64,000 nucleotides of DNA from Streptomyces viridochromogenes (GTDB taxonomy: Bacteria > Actinomycetota > Actinomycetes > Streptomycetales > Streptomycetaceae), in assembly GCF_001270495.1 (NCBI RefSeq), contig NZ_LGUR01000002.1, positions 188,633-252,632 on the forward strand, read 5' to 3'. This document shows, piece by piece, positions 50,228-62,931 of this stretch (position 1 is the stretch's first letter; each line of letters starts with the position of its first letter). The notes beneath the pieces are model-generated. The model did not search any database. It was not told the DNA's origin and was given only the letters and a program-made list of their open reading frames with translations. The translations under genes were made by a program, and so were the position numbers.

Positions 50228-51986
50228 ACTCGTCCGGTTCCTGCGCGAGAAGATGTGGGTGCTCGGCGACACCCGCTGGTACGCGCGCGTGGACAGCGTC
50301 CGCGGCGACCTCGTCGAGGTGGAACGCCTCGGCTACGCCCAACTCGACGCACGGGCGCGGGCGGTGGGAGCCTGGCTGGCGGACCGTACGCCGCCCGGAG
50401 CGCGCGTCCTGCTGATGTACCCGGCGGGCCTGGAGTTCTTCGCGGTCTTCCTCGGCTGCCTGTACGCCGGGCGGGTCGCCGTCCCCGCCCCGCTGCCGGC
50501 CACCGACCGGCGGGCCCTGCAACGCGCCGAGGGCATCATCCGGGACGCGCATGTCGGCCTGGTCCTGAGCGACGCCGCGCACCAGCCCGCGCTCGGCTCC
50601 TGGCTGGCCGGCCTGGATCCGGCGCCGCGGGCCGAGTGCGTCGCCACGGACGGCCCCGGGCTGCCGGACCCGGGCGACTGGTCTCCCGCCGCACTTGACC
50701 TCTCGGCGACCGCCTACGTCCAGTACACCTCCGGATCGACCAGCGAGCCGCGCGGTGTCGTCATCACCCACCGGAACCTGCTGCACAACCTGCTGTCGAT
50801 CAGGGAGACCATCCTCCCCGCGGAGGTCCTGGACGAAGTCCGCGACGATCCGTCGCCGACCGGTGCCGGATGGCTGCCGCACTACCACGACATGGGCCTG
50901 GTCGGCATGCTGCTCAGCCCGCTCGCCAGCTACGGCAATCTCGTCCTGTGCTCACCGGTGTCCTTCGTCGCCCACCCGCTGCTGTGGCTCCAGATGATCA
51001 GCCGGTACCGGGCCTTCTACACCTTCGCGCCGAACTTCGGATACGACTGGCTGCTGAGGAGTCTCAAGAACGACCGACTCACCGACCTGGACCCGGACCT
51101 GGGCCTCGACTCCCTGCGGTTCGCACTGAACGGCGCGGAGCCCGTCCGCGCCGACGTCCTGAACGCGGTCGCCCGCCGGCTCGCCCCGCTCGGCTTCCGC
51201 CCGGACATCTGGGCGCCCTGCTACGGCCTGGCCGAGGCCACCCTCATGGTCACCGGCACTGCCTGCGGCAGCGGACCGACGCTCGGGCGTTTCGACCGGG
51301 ACGCGCTGGAGGCCGGCCAGGCCGTGCCCGCCCCGGACGGCGTGGACCTGGTCGGCTGCGGCCGGCCGGTGGGCGCCGACGTCCGCATCGTCGACCCCGC
51401 CACCTCACAGCCCCTCAAAGACCGCCACATCGGCGAGATCTGGGTGTCCGGGGACAGCGTCGCCGACGGCTACCTCGGCGACCCACAGGCCACCGCCGAG
51501 CACTTCGCCGCCACCACCGCCGACGGCGACGGGCCCTTCCTGCGCACCGGTGACCTCGGCTTCTTCCAGGACGGCGAACTCTTCGTCACCGGCCGCGCGA
51601 AGGACCTGATCATCGCCAACGGCCGCAATATCCACCCCCAGGACATCGAGCGCGTCAGCGAGTCGGCCGACCCCGCCACCGGCCCCAGTGCCGCCTTCAC
51701 CCTGCCCGGCTCCTCGGGGCACGAGCACATCGTCCTGGTCCAGGAGGTCCGCCCCCGCCACCTCGACGGCCGCACCCCCGCAGCCCTGGCCGGCCTCATC
51801 AGGGGGCGGCTGGCCCAGGAACTGCGGCTGGCCGTCCATGTCGTCATCGTCGGCCCGATGAGCGTGCCCCGCACGACAAGCGGCAAGGTCCAGCGCTCCG
51901 GCACCCGGGACGAACTCCTCGCGGCCCGCCTCAGCCCTCTGCACTCCGACCTCTCCGACCTCCCCTCCGACGTCCGCCGGCCTTGA
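50220..51986 (+). CDS. Fatty acyl-AMP ligase (FAAL)
   Basis: GTG 50220 lies inside the ACP gene. The 588-residue adenylate-forming enzyme has VQYTSGSTSEPRGVVITHRN near 170-189, WLPHYHDMGLVGMLLSPLAS near 219-238, FALNGAEPVR and GLAEATLMV, FLRTGDLGFF, and the catalytic Lys556 in PRTTSGKVQRS. The 'P-x-Y-H-D-M-G-L' segment and the FAAL-type insertion before the core (NFGYDWLLRSLKNDRLTDLD) set it apart from CoA ligases, so it makes acyl-AMP and passes the chain to an ACP. In mycobacteria and other bacteria FAALs prime PKSs with fatty acids. It should supply the starter for the PKS upstream. Confidence 0.9.
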   Translation: MSELVRFLREKMWVLGDTRWYARVDSVRGDLVEVERLGYAQLDARARAVGAWLADRTPPGARVLLMYPAGLEFFAVFLGCLYAGRVAVPAPLPATDRRALQRAEGIIRDAHVGLVLSDAAHQPALGSWLAGLDPAPRAECVATDGPGLPDPGDWSPAALDLSATAYVQYTSGSTSEPRGVVITHRNLLHNLLSIRETILPAEVLDEVRDDPSPTGAGWLPHYHDMGLVGMLLSPLASYGNLVLCSPVSFVAHPLLWLQMISRYRAFYTFAPNFGYDWLLRSLKNDRLTDLDPDLGLDSLRFALNGAEPVRADVLNAVARRLAPLGFRPDIWAPCYGLAEATLMVTGTACGSGPTLGRFDRDALEAGQAVPAPDGVDLVGCGRPVGADVRIVDPATSQPLKDRHIGEIWVSGDSVADGYLGDPQATAEHFAATTADGDGPFLRTGDLGFFQDGELFVTGRAKDLIIANGRNIHPQDIERVSESADPATGPSAAFTLPGSSGHEHIVLVQEVRPRHLDGRTPAALAGLIRGRLAQELRLAVHVVIVGPMSVPRTTSGKVQRSGTRDELLAARLSPLHSDLSDLPSDVRRP

Positions 51987-51994
51987 TGCCGGTC

Positions 51995-53683
51995 TCAGAT
52001 CCAGGTGTCGAGCCACATCCTGGCGCGCCAGTCGGCGTACGGGATCGTCTGCCCGGTGTAGACCGGGAAGAAGTAGATGAAGCTCCAGGCGATGAGCAGC
52101 ACCAGCGCACCCGCCGGCACCGCACCCCACGTCCGGCGTCTCTCGCCCGCCCCCGGCGGACCCAGCAGCGCGCCCAGCATCATCGCCACGGCCAGGCACA
52201 GGTACGGCACGAAGACGACCGCGTAGAAGGAGAAGATGGTGCGGTCCTGGTACAGGAACCAGGGCAGATAGCCGGCGCCCACCCCACACAGGACGGCGCC
52301 GGCGCGCCAGTCGCGGCGCAGTGCCCATCGGTAGAGCAGATACAGCAGCGCGCAGCATGCCGACCACCACAGGAGTGGTGTGCCCAGGGCGACGATCGCC
52401 TGCGAGCAGTCGGCCGTCGTACCGCAGCCGTCCCGGCCGGCCGGCGTCGATTCGTAGTGGAACAGCACCGGGCGGCCGAGGACGAGCCAACTCCAGGGGT
52501 TGGACTCGTACTTGTGGAAGCTGTGCAGGCCCACGTTGAACTGGTAGACCCCGTACTCGTAGTGCCACAGGCTGCGGAGCGGAGCCGGGATCCACGACCA
52601 GATGCCGCCTCGGCCGTCCGCCCAGTGGCGCGCGTATCCGTTGTCGGACCGGAACCAGCCGGTCCACGTCGCCAGATACGTCACCACGGCGACCGGGAGG
52701 ACGGACACCACCGACCAGCCCAGGTCCTTGCGCAGTACCGCCCGGTACGGCCGCCGCGCCCCCGCCACGCGACGGGAGCCGACGTCCCACAGCAGGGTCA
52801 GGACCATGAAGAAGGCCAGGAAGTACAAGCCGTTCCACTTGGTCGCGGCCGCGAGCCCCAGGAAGAAGCCGGCGGCGAGCCGCCATGGGCGCACTCCCGT
52901 CCCGGCGCGGTCGCCGGTGAACGCGTCCGGGCGGGCACGGCCGTCCTCGCCGACCGGCAGGGCCGCCGCGAGCCGGGCCCGTGCGTGGTCCCGGTCGATG
53001 AGCAGGCTTCCGAAGGCCGCCAGTACGAAGAACATGACGACGAGGTCCAGCAGCGCCGTACGGCTCATCACGAAGTGCAGACCGTCCAGCGCCATCAGCG
53101 TGCCGGCCAGGCAGCCCAGCGCTGTCGAGCGGAACAGCCGGCGTCCTATTCGGCACAGCATGAACACCGACAGCGTGCCCAGGACCGCCGTCATGAAGCG
53201 CCAGCCGAACGGGTCGAGGCCGAACGCCCACTCGCCGAGGGCCACCACCCACTTTCCCATCGGCGGGTGCGCGACGAAGACCCCGGTGTCGGAGAGCGGG
53301 ATGACCTGAGGGTCCGCGAGGATCTGCGGGTCGGCGATCTTACGGTTCGGCCAGGTGCCCTCATAGCCGAGTTTCAGCAGGGACCAGGCGTCCTTGGCAT
53401 AGTAGGTCTCGTCGAAGACGACGTCCCGCGGGCTGCCGAGGTGCCAGAAGCGGATGGCCCCGGCCAGGACGGCGACGAGTACGGGCCCCAGCCAGGCCAT
53501 CATCCGGGCGGCCCCATATCCCCGTGCGGGCTGGGGAAAAGGCGGAACGAGCAGTGCGCGGGTGTCGGTCCGGGCGCCGGCGACGTGGCCGAACTGGCGC
53601 AGACGTGCTCGCCAATTGCCGGGGGCCGTCGTCGAAGGGGTGCCGTCCAGGATGTCGGCACGCGACACGCCGCTACTCGTCAT
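51995..53683 (-). CDS. Pmt-type protein O-mannosyltransferase (GT39)
   Basis: The 562-residue membrane glycosyltransferase has the loop-1 acidic motif VVFDETYYAKDAWSLLKLGY near 88-107, HPPMGKW near 138-144 and about eleven helices, ending FFPVYTGQTIPYADWRARMW. It matches actinobacterial Pmt, which moves mannose from polyprenyl-phosphate to Ser/Thr of exported proteins. It is convergent with the FAAL gene, 8 bp apart, but is a core gene rather than part of the PKS cluster. Confidence 0.88.
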   Translation of the reverse strand: MTSSGVSRADILDGTPSTTAPGNWRARLRQFGHVAGARTDTRALLVPPFPQPARGYGAARMMAWLGPVLVAVLAGAIRFWHLGSPRDVVFDETYYAKDAWSLLKLGYEGTWPNRKIADPQILADPQVIPLSDTGVFVAHPPMGKWVVALGEWAFGLDPFGWRFMTAVLGTLSVFMLCRIGRRLFRSTALGCLAGTLMALDGLHFVMSRTALLDLVVMFFVLAAFGSLLIDRDHARARLAAALPVGEDGRARPDAFTGDRAGTGVRPWRLAAGFFLGLAAATKWNGLYFLAFFMVLTLLWDVGSRRVAGARRPYRAVLRKDLGWSVVSVLPVAVVTYLATWTGWFRSDNGYARHWADGRGGIWSWIPAPLRSLWHYEYGVYQFNVGLHSFHKYESNPWSWLVLGRPVLFHYESTPAGRDGCGTTADCSQAIVALGTPLLWWSACCALLYLLYRWALRRDWRAGAVLCGVGAGYLPWFLYQDRTIFSFYAVVFVPYLCLAVAMMLGALLGPPGAGERRRTWGAVPAGALVLLIAWSFIYFFPVYTGQTIPYADWRARMWLDTWI

Positions 53684-53953
53684 CGGACGACCTTACTCGG
53701 CCGACCTGGGGCGGCGACCAGCCGCCCGCTCCTCCACGACCGCGCCCGTGAGGTCCCGGAAACGTCGCGTTCACAGCAGTCGGACGGAGCGGAAACAACC
53801 GCTTTCTAACGTGGCGGGCCGTGGGATCGGAGTCGTATACAGGCCCCTGACGGCTCAAGCCGATCCGTCGACTCCCCGTGCTGCCGACGACGCCGAGCGG
53901 GGCTCCCACGTATCCCCCCACCACCCGAACCGAGCGCCACCGGGAGGCGTGAC

Positions 53954-55609
53954 ATGAGCACCACAGAGTCACGGTCGGCAACGGCAGACCCCACACCATC
54001 CGCCGACCAGGCGGTCAAGGAGACTCTGGAGGACTACACCCTCCGCTTCGCGCCGCGCAGTTACCGCCGCTGGACCCCGATGGTGGTGGCGACGACCGCA
54101 CTCGGCGGCATCGCCTACATGGCCGACTTCTCCATCGGCGCCGGCATCGGCCTGGCCCACGGCACCGGCAACGCGCTGCTCGCGATCGCCGTCGCGGCCG
54201 TCGTCATCTTCGTCACCGGCTTCCCGCTGGCCTACTACGGTGCCCGCTACAACATCGACCTGGACCTCATCACCCGCGGTTCCGGCTTCGGCTACTTCGG
54301 TTCGGTCCTCACCAGTGTCATCTTCGCCAGCTTCACCTTCATCTTCTTCGCCCTCGAAGGCTCGATCATGGCCCAGGGTCTGAAGCTCGGCCTCGGACTG
54401 CCGCTGTGGCTCGGCTACCTGGTCTCCACTCTCATGGTGATCCCGCTGGTGATCTACGGCATGAAGGCGCTGAGCAAGCTCCAGGTGTGGACGACGCCGA
54501 TCTGGCTGCTACTGATGGTCGGCCCGCTGGTCTACCTGGTCGCCACCGACCCCGGCACTGTCGACCGGTTCCTCGCCTACGCCGGCACCGACGGCGAGGG
54601 CGGCGTCAACACCGCGGCCGTGCTGCTCGGCGCGGGAGTGTGTCTCTCCCTGATCGCGCAGATCGGCGAGCAGATCGACTACCTGCGCTTCATGCCGCCC
54701 AAGACCGAGGCGAACAAGCGCGCCTGGTGGACGGCCGTGGTCATGGCCGGGCCCGGCTGGGTGGTGCTGGGCGCGCTCAAGCAGGCCATCGGCGTGTTCC
54801 TCGCGGTCTACATCCTCGCCGAGGTCGGTCCCACCGCCGCGCCCGAGCCGATCCAGCAGTTCAAGCACGCCTTCGACGCGATGATGCCGTCCTGGATCGT
54901 CGTCCCGCTGGCCGTGGCGCTGGTGGTGATCAGCCAGATCAAGATCAATGTGACGAACGCCTACTCCGGCTCCCTCGCCTGGACGAACTCCTTCACCCGG
55001 GTCACCGGACGCTACCCGGGCCGGATGGTCTTCGTCCTGGTCAACCTGGCCTTCGCGCTCGCGCTGATGGAGGCCGACATGTTCAGCTTCCTCAACAGCA
55101 TTCTGGGCTTCTACTCGAACTGCGCCATCGCCTGGGTCGTCACCGTCGCCACCGACATCGGCGTCAACAAGTACCTGCTGAAGCTCTCCCCGCTCCAGCC
55201 CGAGTTCCGCCGCGGCATGCTCTACGCCGTCAACCCCGTGGGCGTGGTGGCCTTCGTCGCCGCCTCCGGCCTCTCCATCGCCATGTACTTCCACGCGCTC
55301 GGCGACACGCTCCAGCCCTACTCCCCCGTCGCCGCCGCCCTCATCGCCTTCGTCCTCACTCCGCTGATGGCCGTGGTCACCAAGGGCAAGTACTACCTGC
55401 GCCGCACCGACGACGGCATCGACGAGCCGCTCCTGGACGCCGACGGCAACCCCAGCGCCGTCACCTACGACTGCCACGTCTGCCGGCAGCAGTTCGAGCG
55501 CCCCGACGTGGCCGCCTGCCAGACGCACGAAGCCGTCGTCTGCTCCCTGTGCCTGAGCACGGACAAGGTCGGCGACCACGTCCTGCCCGCGGCGCCCGCG
55601 GGAGCCTGA
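53954..55609 (+). CDS. NCS1-like cytosine/purine permease with C-terminal Cys-rich tail
   Basis: The 551-residue protein starts MSTTESRSATADPTPSADQA, then the NCS1 opening EDYTLRFAPRSYRRW near 27-41 and about twelve helices including FPLAYYGARYNIDLDLITRG near 89-108. After the last helix (ending near 475) comes a soluble tail with Cys507, Cys510, Cys522, His525, Cys530 and Cys533 (CHVC, CQTH, CSLC), which looks like a zinc-binding module. Nucleobase or related uptake is inferred. GGGAGG precedes the ATG. A strong terminator follows. Confidence 0.8.
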   Translation: MSTTESRSATADPTPSADQAVKETLEDYTLRFAPRSYRRWTPMVVATTALGGIAYMADFSIGAGIGLAHGTGNALLAIAVAAVVIFVTGFPLAYYGARYNIDLDLITRGSGFGYFGSVLTSVIFASFTFIFFALEGSIMAQGLKLGLGLPLWLGYLVSTLMVIPLVIYGMKALSKLQVWTTPIWLLLMVGPLVYLVATDPGTVDRFLAYAGTDGEGGVNTAAVLLGAGVCLSLIAQIGEQIDYLRFMPPKTEANKRAWWTAVVMAGPGWVVLGALKQAIGVFLAVYILAEVGPTAAPEPIQQFKHAFDAMMPSWIVVPLAVALVVISQIKINVTNAYSGSLAWTNSFTRVTGRYPGRMVFVLVNLAFALALMEADMFSFLNSILGFYSNCAIAWVVTVATDIGVNKYLLKLSPLQPEFRRGMLYAVNPVGVVAFVAASGLSIAMYFHALGDTLQPYSPVAAALIAFVLTPLMAVVTKGKYYLRRTDDGIDEPLLDADGNPSAVTYDCHVCRQQFERPDVAACQTHEAVVCSLCLSTDKVGDHVLPAAPAGA

Positions 55610-55634
55610 CGACGCACCGGCCCCGAGGACACGG

Positions 55635-55678
55635 GGCGAAGGGCTCCCGCAAGCATCTGCCTGCGGGAGCCCTTCGCC
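55635..55678. terminator. Bidirectional terminator, 17-bp perfect stem
   Basis: Arms GGCGAAGGGCTCCCGCA and TGCGGGAGCCCTTCGCC flank a ten-base loop between the convergent permease and cobN genes. Confidence 0.9.
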
Positions 55679-55691
55679 GTGTCACACGCGG

Positions 55692-59279
<3,588 letters not shown>

Positions 59280-59319
59280 GCGGCGTCGGCCTTCCTCGGG
59301 GTGTCCGCGCCCCGGGTGG

Positions 59320-59455
59320 TGTCTGACGGCGGGAGTTCCTGACTCACCCGACCCTGGCGGGGTGGGCTCACAGTGGCGGGACCGCGCCGGACTCGCACCG
59401 GCTTCCTCCCCTGTCGCCGTCGTGGCGATGGCGGACCGGATGATCCACCGACAAG
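59320..59455 (-). promoter_or_regulatory. Cobalamin (AdoCbl) riboswitch upstream of cobN
   Basis: Read on the minus strand, the leader contains GGAGGAAGCCGGTGCGAGTC, then CGGCGCGGTCCCGCCACTGT (the B12 box region) and GAGTCAGGAACTCCCGCCGT, the ordered conserved core of the cobalamin riboswitch. The B12 box complement is at about 59369-59377. It lies 40-180 bases upstream of the cobN ATG, so cobalt insertion should fall when cobalamin is abundant. The exact 5' border is estimated. Confidence 0.9.
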
Positions 59456-59494
59456 CATAGTAAGGGGCAGGGGAAGAGGCGTCGGCCTACAGAG

Positions 59495-59517
59495 GCACCG
59501 CATACAGTCTGCGGTGC
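59495..59517. promoter_or_regulatory. Inverted repeat just upstream of cobG
   Basis: GCACCGCA and TGCGGTGC surround a seven-base loop, ending 7 bp before ATG 59525 and 19 bp before ATG 59537. It may be an operator or a hairpin over the ribosome-binding site; cobG has no riboswitch of its own. Confidence 0.45.
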
Positions 59518-59524
59518 GGTCGGT

Positions 59525-60802
59525 ATGCTCGCCGCCATGTCCACGCCGTCGATCCGTCCGTCGTCCCAGGCCACAGGGGTCTCACGGGGCCGGGACGACG
59601 CATGCCCGGGCGCATTGAGGCTCCACACGGCGGACGACGGCGCACTCGCCCGGATCCGGATTCCCGGGGGTGTGCTTCAGGTCGGCCAGGCGCGGGATCT
59701 CGGCCGGGCGGCGGGCGAACTCGGCGACGGAGAGCTGCATCTGACGTCGCGGGGCAACGTCCAGCTGCGCGGTCTGCCGGCCGGCTGCGGCGGGGAGTTG
59801 GCGAGCCGGCTGGAGGCCGCCGGTCTGCTGCCGTCGTGGCGGCACGAGCGCGTGCGCAACGTGGTGGCCTCGCCCCTGGCCGGGCTGGACGGGCGCGGCT
59901 GCGCCGACGTACGGCCGTGGCTGCGGGCGTTGGACGAGCTGCTGTGCGCGAGCGAGGCCGCGGCCCGGCTGTCCGGGCGGTTCCTGTTCGCGCTCGACGA
60001 CGGGCGCGGGGATGTGGCAGGGCTCGGTGCGGACGTGACACTGCGGGCCGCGCCGGACGGGGAGGTGTGGCTGCGCATCGGGGCCGCCGATACCGTCGCC
60101 GTCCTGAGCGCCGAGGACGCGCCTCGGGCCGCGCTGCTGGCCGCCGAGGTGTTCCTGGAGGCGAGTGGCGGACAGGTCTGGCGGGTGTCCGAACTTCCGT
60201 CCCCTGCCGATGAGTTGGCGCACGAGGTCGTACGGCGGCTGGGGACCGGGCATGCCTCGCCGGCCTGGCCGCTCGCAAGCGAGCCCGCTCCCTCCCCTGG
60301 CATCGTCACCGGCCCGGACGGCACGACGAGCCTCTCCGTTCTCGCCCCGCTGGGCCGTCTCACCGCCGCCCAGTGGGCCGAAGTGACGGCGGCCGCGTCC
60401 GGGGAGCTGCGTCTGACACCTTGGCGCGGAGTGATCCTTCCCACAGTGCGCTCCGACCGTCTCCCCGGCCTAGACTCCGTCGGTCTGATCACGGACCCGG
60501 ACTCCCCTTGGCTGGGCATCGGTGCCTGCATCGGACGGCCCGGTTGCGCCAAGTCGCGGGCGGACATCCGTACGGACGCGGCCGCGTCGCTCACCACGGG
60601 CGGCGGGCTGCCGGCGTACTGGTCCGGCTGCGAGCGCCGTTGCGGTCGCCCGCGCGGCGATCACGTGGACGTCGTCGCGGCCCCGGACGGCGGCTACCGG
60701 ATCACCGTCGTCCGAGGCGGCCGGGTGGGCGCCACGACGACGACCGACAACCCATCGAAGCTCGCCGCCGACCTGGCGGCGGCCCGCACGCATGACCTGT
60801 AG
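59525..60802 (+). CDS. cobG: Precorrin-3B synthase CobG
   Basis: The 425-residue protein is a sulfite/nitrite-reductase-fold enzyme: two ferredoxin-like half domains ([26 protein letters not shown] near 70-89; [20 protein letters not shown] near 295-314) and the siroheme/4Fe-4S Cys set in [15 protein letters not shown] and [16 protein letters not shown] near 337-380. CobG oxygenates precorrin-3A in the aerobic cobalamin route. ATG 59525 or 59537 are both possible; the latter ([10 protein letters not shown]) is also good. First gene of the plus-strand cob operon. Confidence 0.9.
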   Translation: MLAAMSTPSIRPSSQATGVSRGRDDACPGALRLHTADDGALARIRIPGGVLQVGQARDLGRAAGELGDGELHLTSRGNVQLRGLPAGCGGELASRLEAAGLLPSWRHERVRNVVASPLAGLDGRGCADVRPWLRALDELLCASEAAARLSGRFLFALDDGRGDVAGLGADVTLRAAPDGEVWLRIGAADTVAVLSAEDAPRAALLAAEVFLEASGGQVWRVSELPSPADELAHEVVRRLGTGHASPAWPLASEPAPSPGIVTGPDGTTSLSVLAPLGRLTAAQWAEVTAAASGELRLTPWRGVILPTVRSDRLPGLDSVGLITDPDSPWLGIGACIGRPGCAKSRADIRTDAAASLTTGGGLPAYWSGCERRCGRPRGDHVDVVAAPDGGYRITVVRGGRVGATTTTDNPSKLAADLAAARTHDL

Positions 60803-60809
60803 GAGCACG

Positions 60810-61436
60810 GTGTTCGAGTACGAGAAGGACGGGGCGGCCATCTACCGCCAGTCCTTTGCCACCATCCGCGCGGAGGCGGACCTCGCGGGCCTGCCCGCCG
60901 ACGTCAGTCAGGTCGCGGTGCGGATGATCCATGCCTGCGGGATGGTCGACCTCGTGCGCGACCTCGTGTACACGCCCGGGGTGGTGGCCCGTGCCCGGGA
61001 GGCCCTGCGTGCGGGCGCGCCCATCTTCACCGATGTGCAGATGGTGGCCAGCGGTGTGACCCGCAAGCGGCTGCCCGCCGACAACGACGTGCTGTGCACC
61101 CTGTCCGACCCGGCCGTCCCCGAACTGGCCGCGAAGATGGGCACCACGCGCAGTGCGGCCGCCATGGAGCTGTGGCGGGACCGTCTTGAGGGTTCCGTGG
61201 TCGCCGTCGGGAACGCGCCGACCTCGCTGTTCCGCCTTCTGGAGATGATCGAGGAGGGCGCTCCCCGCCCGGCCGCCGTCATAGGTGTGCCGGTGGGGTT
61301 CGTGGGCGCCGCCGAGTCGAAGGAGGCGCTGGCGGAGCATCCGTCGGGCCTTGAGCACCTGGTGGTGCGCGGCCGACGCGGTGGCAGTGCCATCGCCGCC
61401 GCCGCGCTCAACGCGATCGCGAGTGAGGCAGAGTGA
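60810..61436 (+). CDS. cobH: Precorrin-8X methylmutase CobH
   Basis: GTG 60810 follows AGGAGCACG and lies 7 bp after cobG. The 208-residue protein begins [20 protein letters not shown] and shows the CobH/CbiC motifs [11 protein letters not shown] near 42-52 (His45 is the usual active-site His), [16 protein letters not shown] near 133-148 and [16 protein letters not shown] near 159-174. It rearranges precorrin-8 to hydrogenobyrinate. Its stop overlaps the cobIJ GTG by four bases. Confidence 0.92.
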   Translation: MFEYEKDGAAIYRQSFATIRAEADLAGLPADVSQVAVRMIHACGMVDLVRDLVYTPGVVARAREALRAGAPIFTDVQMVASGVTRKRLPADNDVLCTLSDPAVPELAAKMGTTRSAAAMELWRDRLEGSVVAVGNAPTSLFRLLEMIEEGAPRPAAVIGVPVGFVGAAESKEALAEHPSGLEHLVVRGRRGGSAIAAAALNAIASEAE

Positions 61437-62920
61437 GCGGGAAGCTGTACGGCGTCGGGCTGGGCCCCGGCGACCCGTCGTTGATGACCGTGCGCGCGGT
61501 GGAGGTCATCGCCGAGGCGGACGTGATCGCGTACCACAGCGCACGGCACGGGCGGTCCATCGCCCGTTCGATCGCGGCGAAGCACATCCAGGAACGGCAC
61601 ATCGAGGAGCGGCTGGTCTACCCGGTCACCACCGAGACCACCGACCATCCCGGCGGCTACCAGGGCGCCATGGACGACTTCTACGCCGAGGCCTCCGCCC
61701 GGCTCGCCGCGCATCTCGACGCCGGCCGGACGGTCGCCGTGCTCGCGGAGGGCGACCCGCTCTTCTACGGCTCCTACATGCACATGCACAAGCGGCTCGC
61801 GGACCGCTACGACACCGAGGTCATCCCCGGTGTCACCTCCGTGTCGGCCGCCGCGGCCCGCCTGGGCACGCCCCTCGCGGAGGGCGAGGAGGTGCTGACC
61901 ATCCTGCCGGGCACCCTGCCCGAGGAGGAGCTGACCGCCCGGCTCGCCGCCACGGACGCGGCGGTGGTGATGAAGCTGGGCCGCACCTTCACCAAGGTCC
62001 GCAGTGCGCTGGAGAGTTCGGGGCGGCTGGACGAGGCGCGGTACGTCGAGCGGGCCACCATGAGCGGGGAGCGGCTGGCCGAACTGGCCGACGTGGAGCC
62101 GGAATCGGTGCCGTACTTCTCGGTCGCCGTGCTGCCGAGCCAGGTCGACGCCGAGCCTCCCGTGCGGGAACTGGGCGAGGTCGTCGTGGTCGGGACCGGG
62201 CCGGCCGGTCCGTTGTGGCTGACCCCTGAGACGCGGGGTGCACTCGCCGCCGCCGACGACCTGGTCGGTTACACCACCTACCTGGACCGGGTGCCGGTCC
62301 GTCCCGGCCAGCTCCGGCACGGCTCGGACAACCGGGTCGAGGCCGAGCGCGCCGAGTTCGCGCTCCAACTGGCCCGGCGGGGGCGGCGGGTGGCCGTCGT
62401 CTCCGGGGGCGATCCGGGGATCTTCGCGATGGCCACGGCCGTCCTGGAGGTCGCGTCGGCCGAGGAGTACGCGGACATTCCGGTGCGGGTGCTGCCGGGG
62501 GTGACCGCCGCCAACGCGGCCGCCGCCCGCGCGGGCGCCCCGCTCGGCCACGACTACGCGACCATCTCCCTCTCCGACCGGCTCAAGCCCTGGGAGGTGA
62601 TCGCCGAGCGGCTGCGCGCGGCGGCCTCGGCGGACCTGGTGCTGGCCCTGTACAACCCGGGCTCACGCAGCCGTACCTGGCAGGTGGCCAAGGCCCGTGA
62701 GCTGCTCCTTGAGCACCGGGCTCCGGACACGCCGGTCGTGGTCGCGCGGGACGTCGGCGGCTCCGGGGAGCGGGTGCGGATCGTGCGGCTGGCCGAGCTC
62801 GATCCGGCCGAGGTCGACATGCGCACGATCCTGCTGGTCGGTTCCTCGCAGACGCGGGTCGTACGGCGCGGGGACGGCGAGGACGTTGTCTGGACGCCTC
62901 GCCGCTACCCGGACGCGTGA
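61433..62920 (+). CDS. cobIJ: Bifunctional precorrin-2 C20-/precorrin-3B C17-methyltransferase CobIJ
   Basis: The 495-residue protein fuses two SAM-dependent corrin methyltransferases. The CobI half (1-240) starts [20 protein letters not shown] and has [14 protein letters not shown] near 104-117 and [13 protein letters not shown] near 131-143. The CobJ half (245-495) starts [20 protein letters not shown] and has [14 protein letters not shown] near 324-337 and [20 protein letters not shown] near 354-373. Fusion CobIJ is standard in actinobacteria. GTG overlaps the cobH stop. Confidence 0.92.
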   Translation: MSGKLYGVGLGPGDPSLMTVRAVEVIAEADVIAYHSARHGRSIARSIAAKHIQERHIEERLVYPVTTETTDHPGGYQGAMDDFYAEASARLAAHLDAGRTVAVLAEGDPLFYGSYMHMHKRLADRYDTEVIPGVTSVSAAAARLGTPLAEGEEVLTILPGTLPEEELTARLAATDAAVVMKLGRTFTKVRSALESSGRLDEARYVERATMSGERLAELADVEPESVPYFSVAVLPSQVDAEPPVRELGEVVVVGTGPAGPLWLTPETRGALAAADDLVGYTTYLDRVPVRPGQLRHGSDNRVEAERAEFALQLARRGRRVAVVSGGDPGIFAMATAVLEVASAEEYADIPVRVLPGVTAANAAAARAGAPLGHDYATISLSDRLKPWEVIAERLRAAASADLVLALYNPGSRSRTWQVAKARELLLEHRAPDTPVVVARDVGGSGERVRIVRLAELDPAEVDMRTILLVGSSQTRVVRRGDGEDVVWTPRRYPDA

Positions 62921-62931
62921 CGCCGGGGCGC

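Noticed and set aside
51995..53683. Pmt gene as part of the PKS cluster
   Set aside because: It is convergent and belongs to a conserved single-copy actinobacterial family, so adjacency is probably chance.
59495..59517. Second cobalamin riboswitch before cobG
   Set aside because: Only a short hairpin is present; no B12 box is seen on the plus strand.
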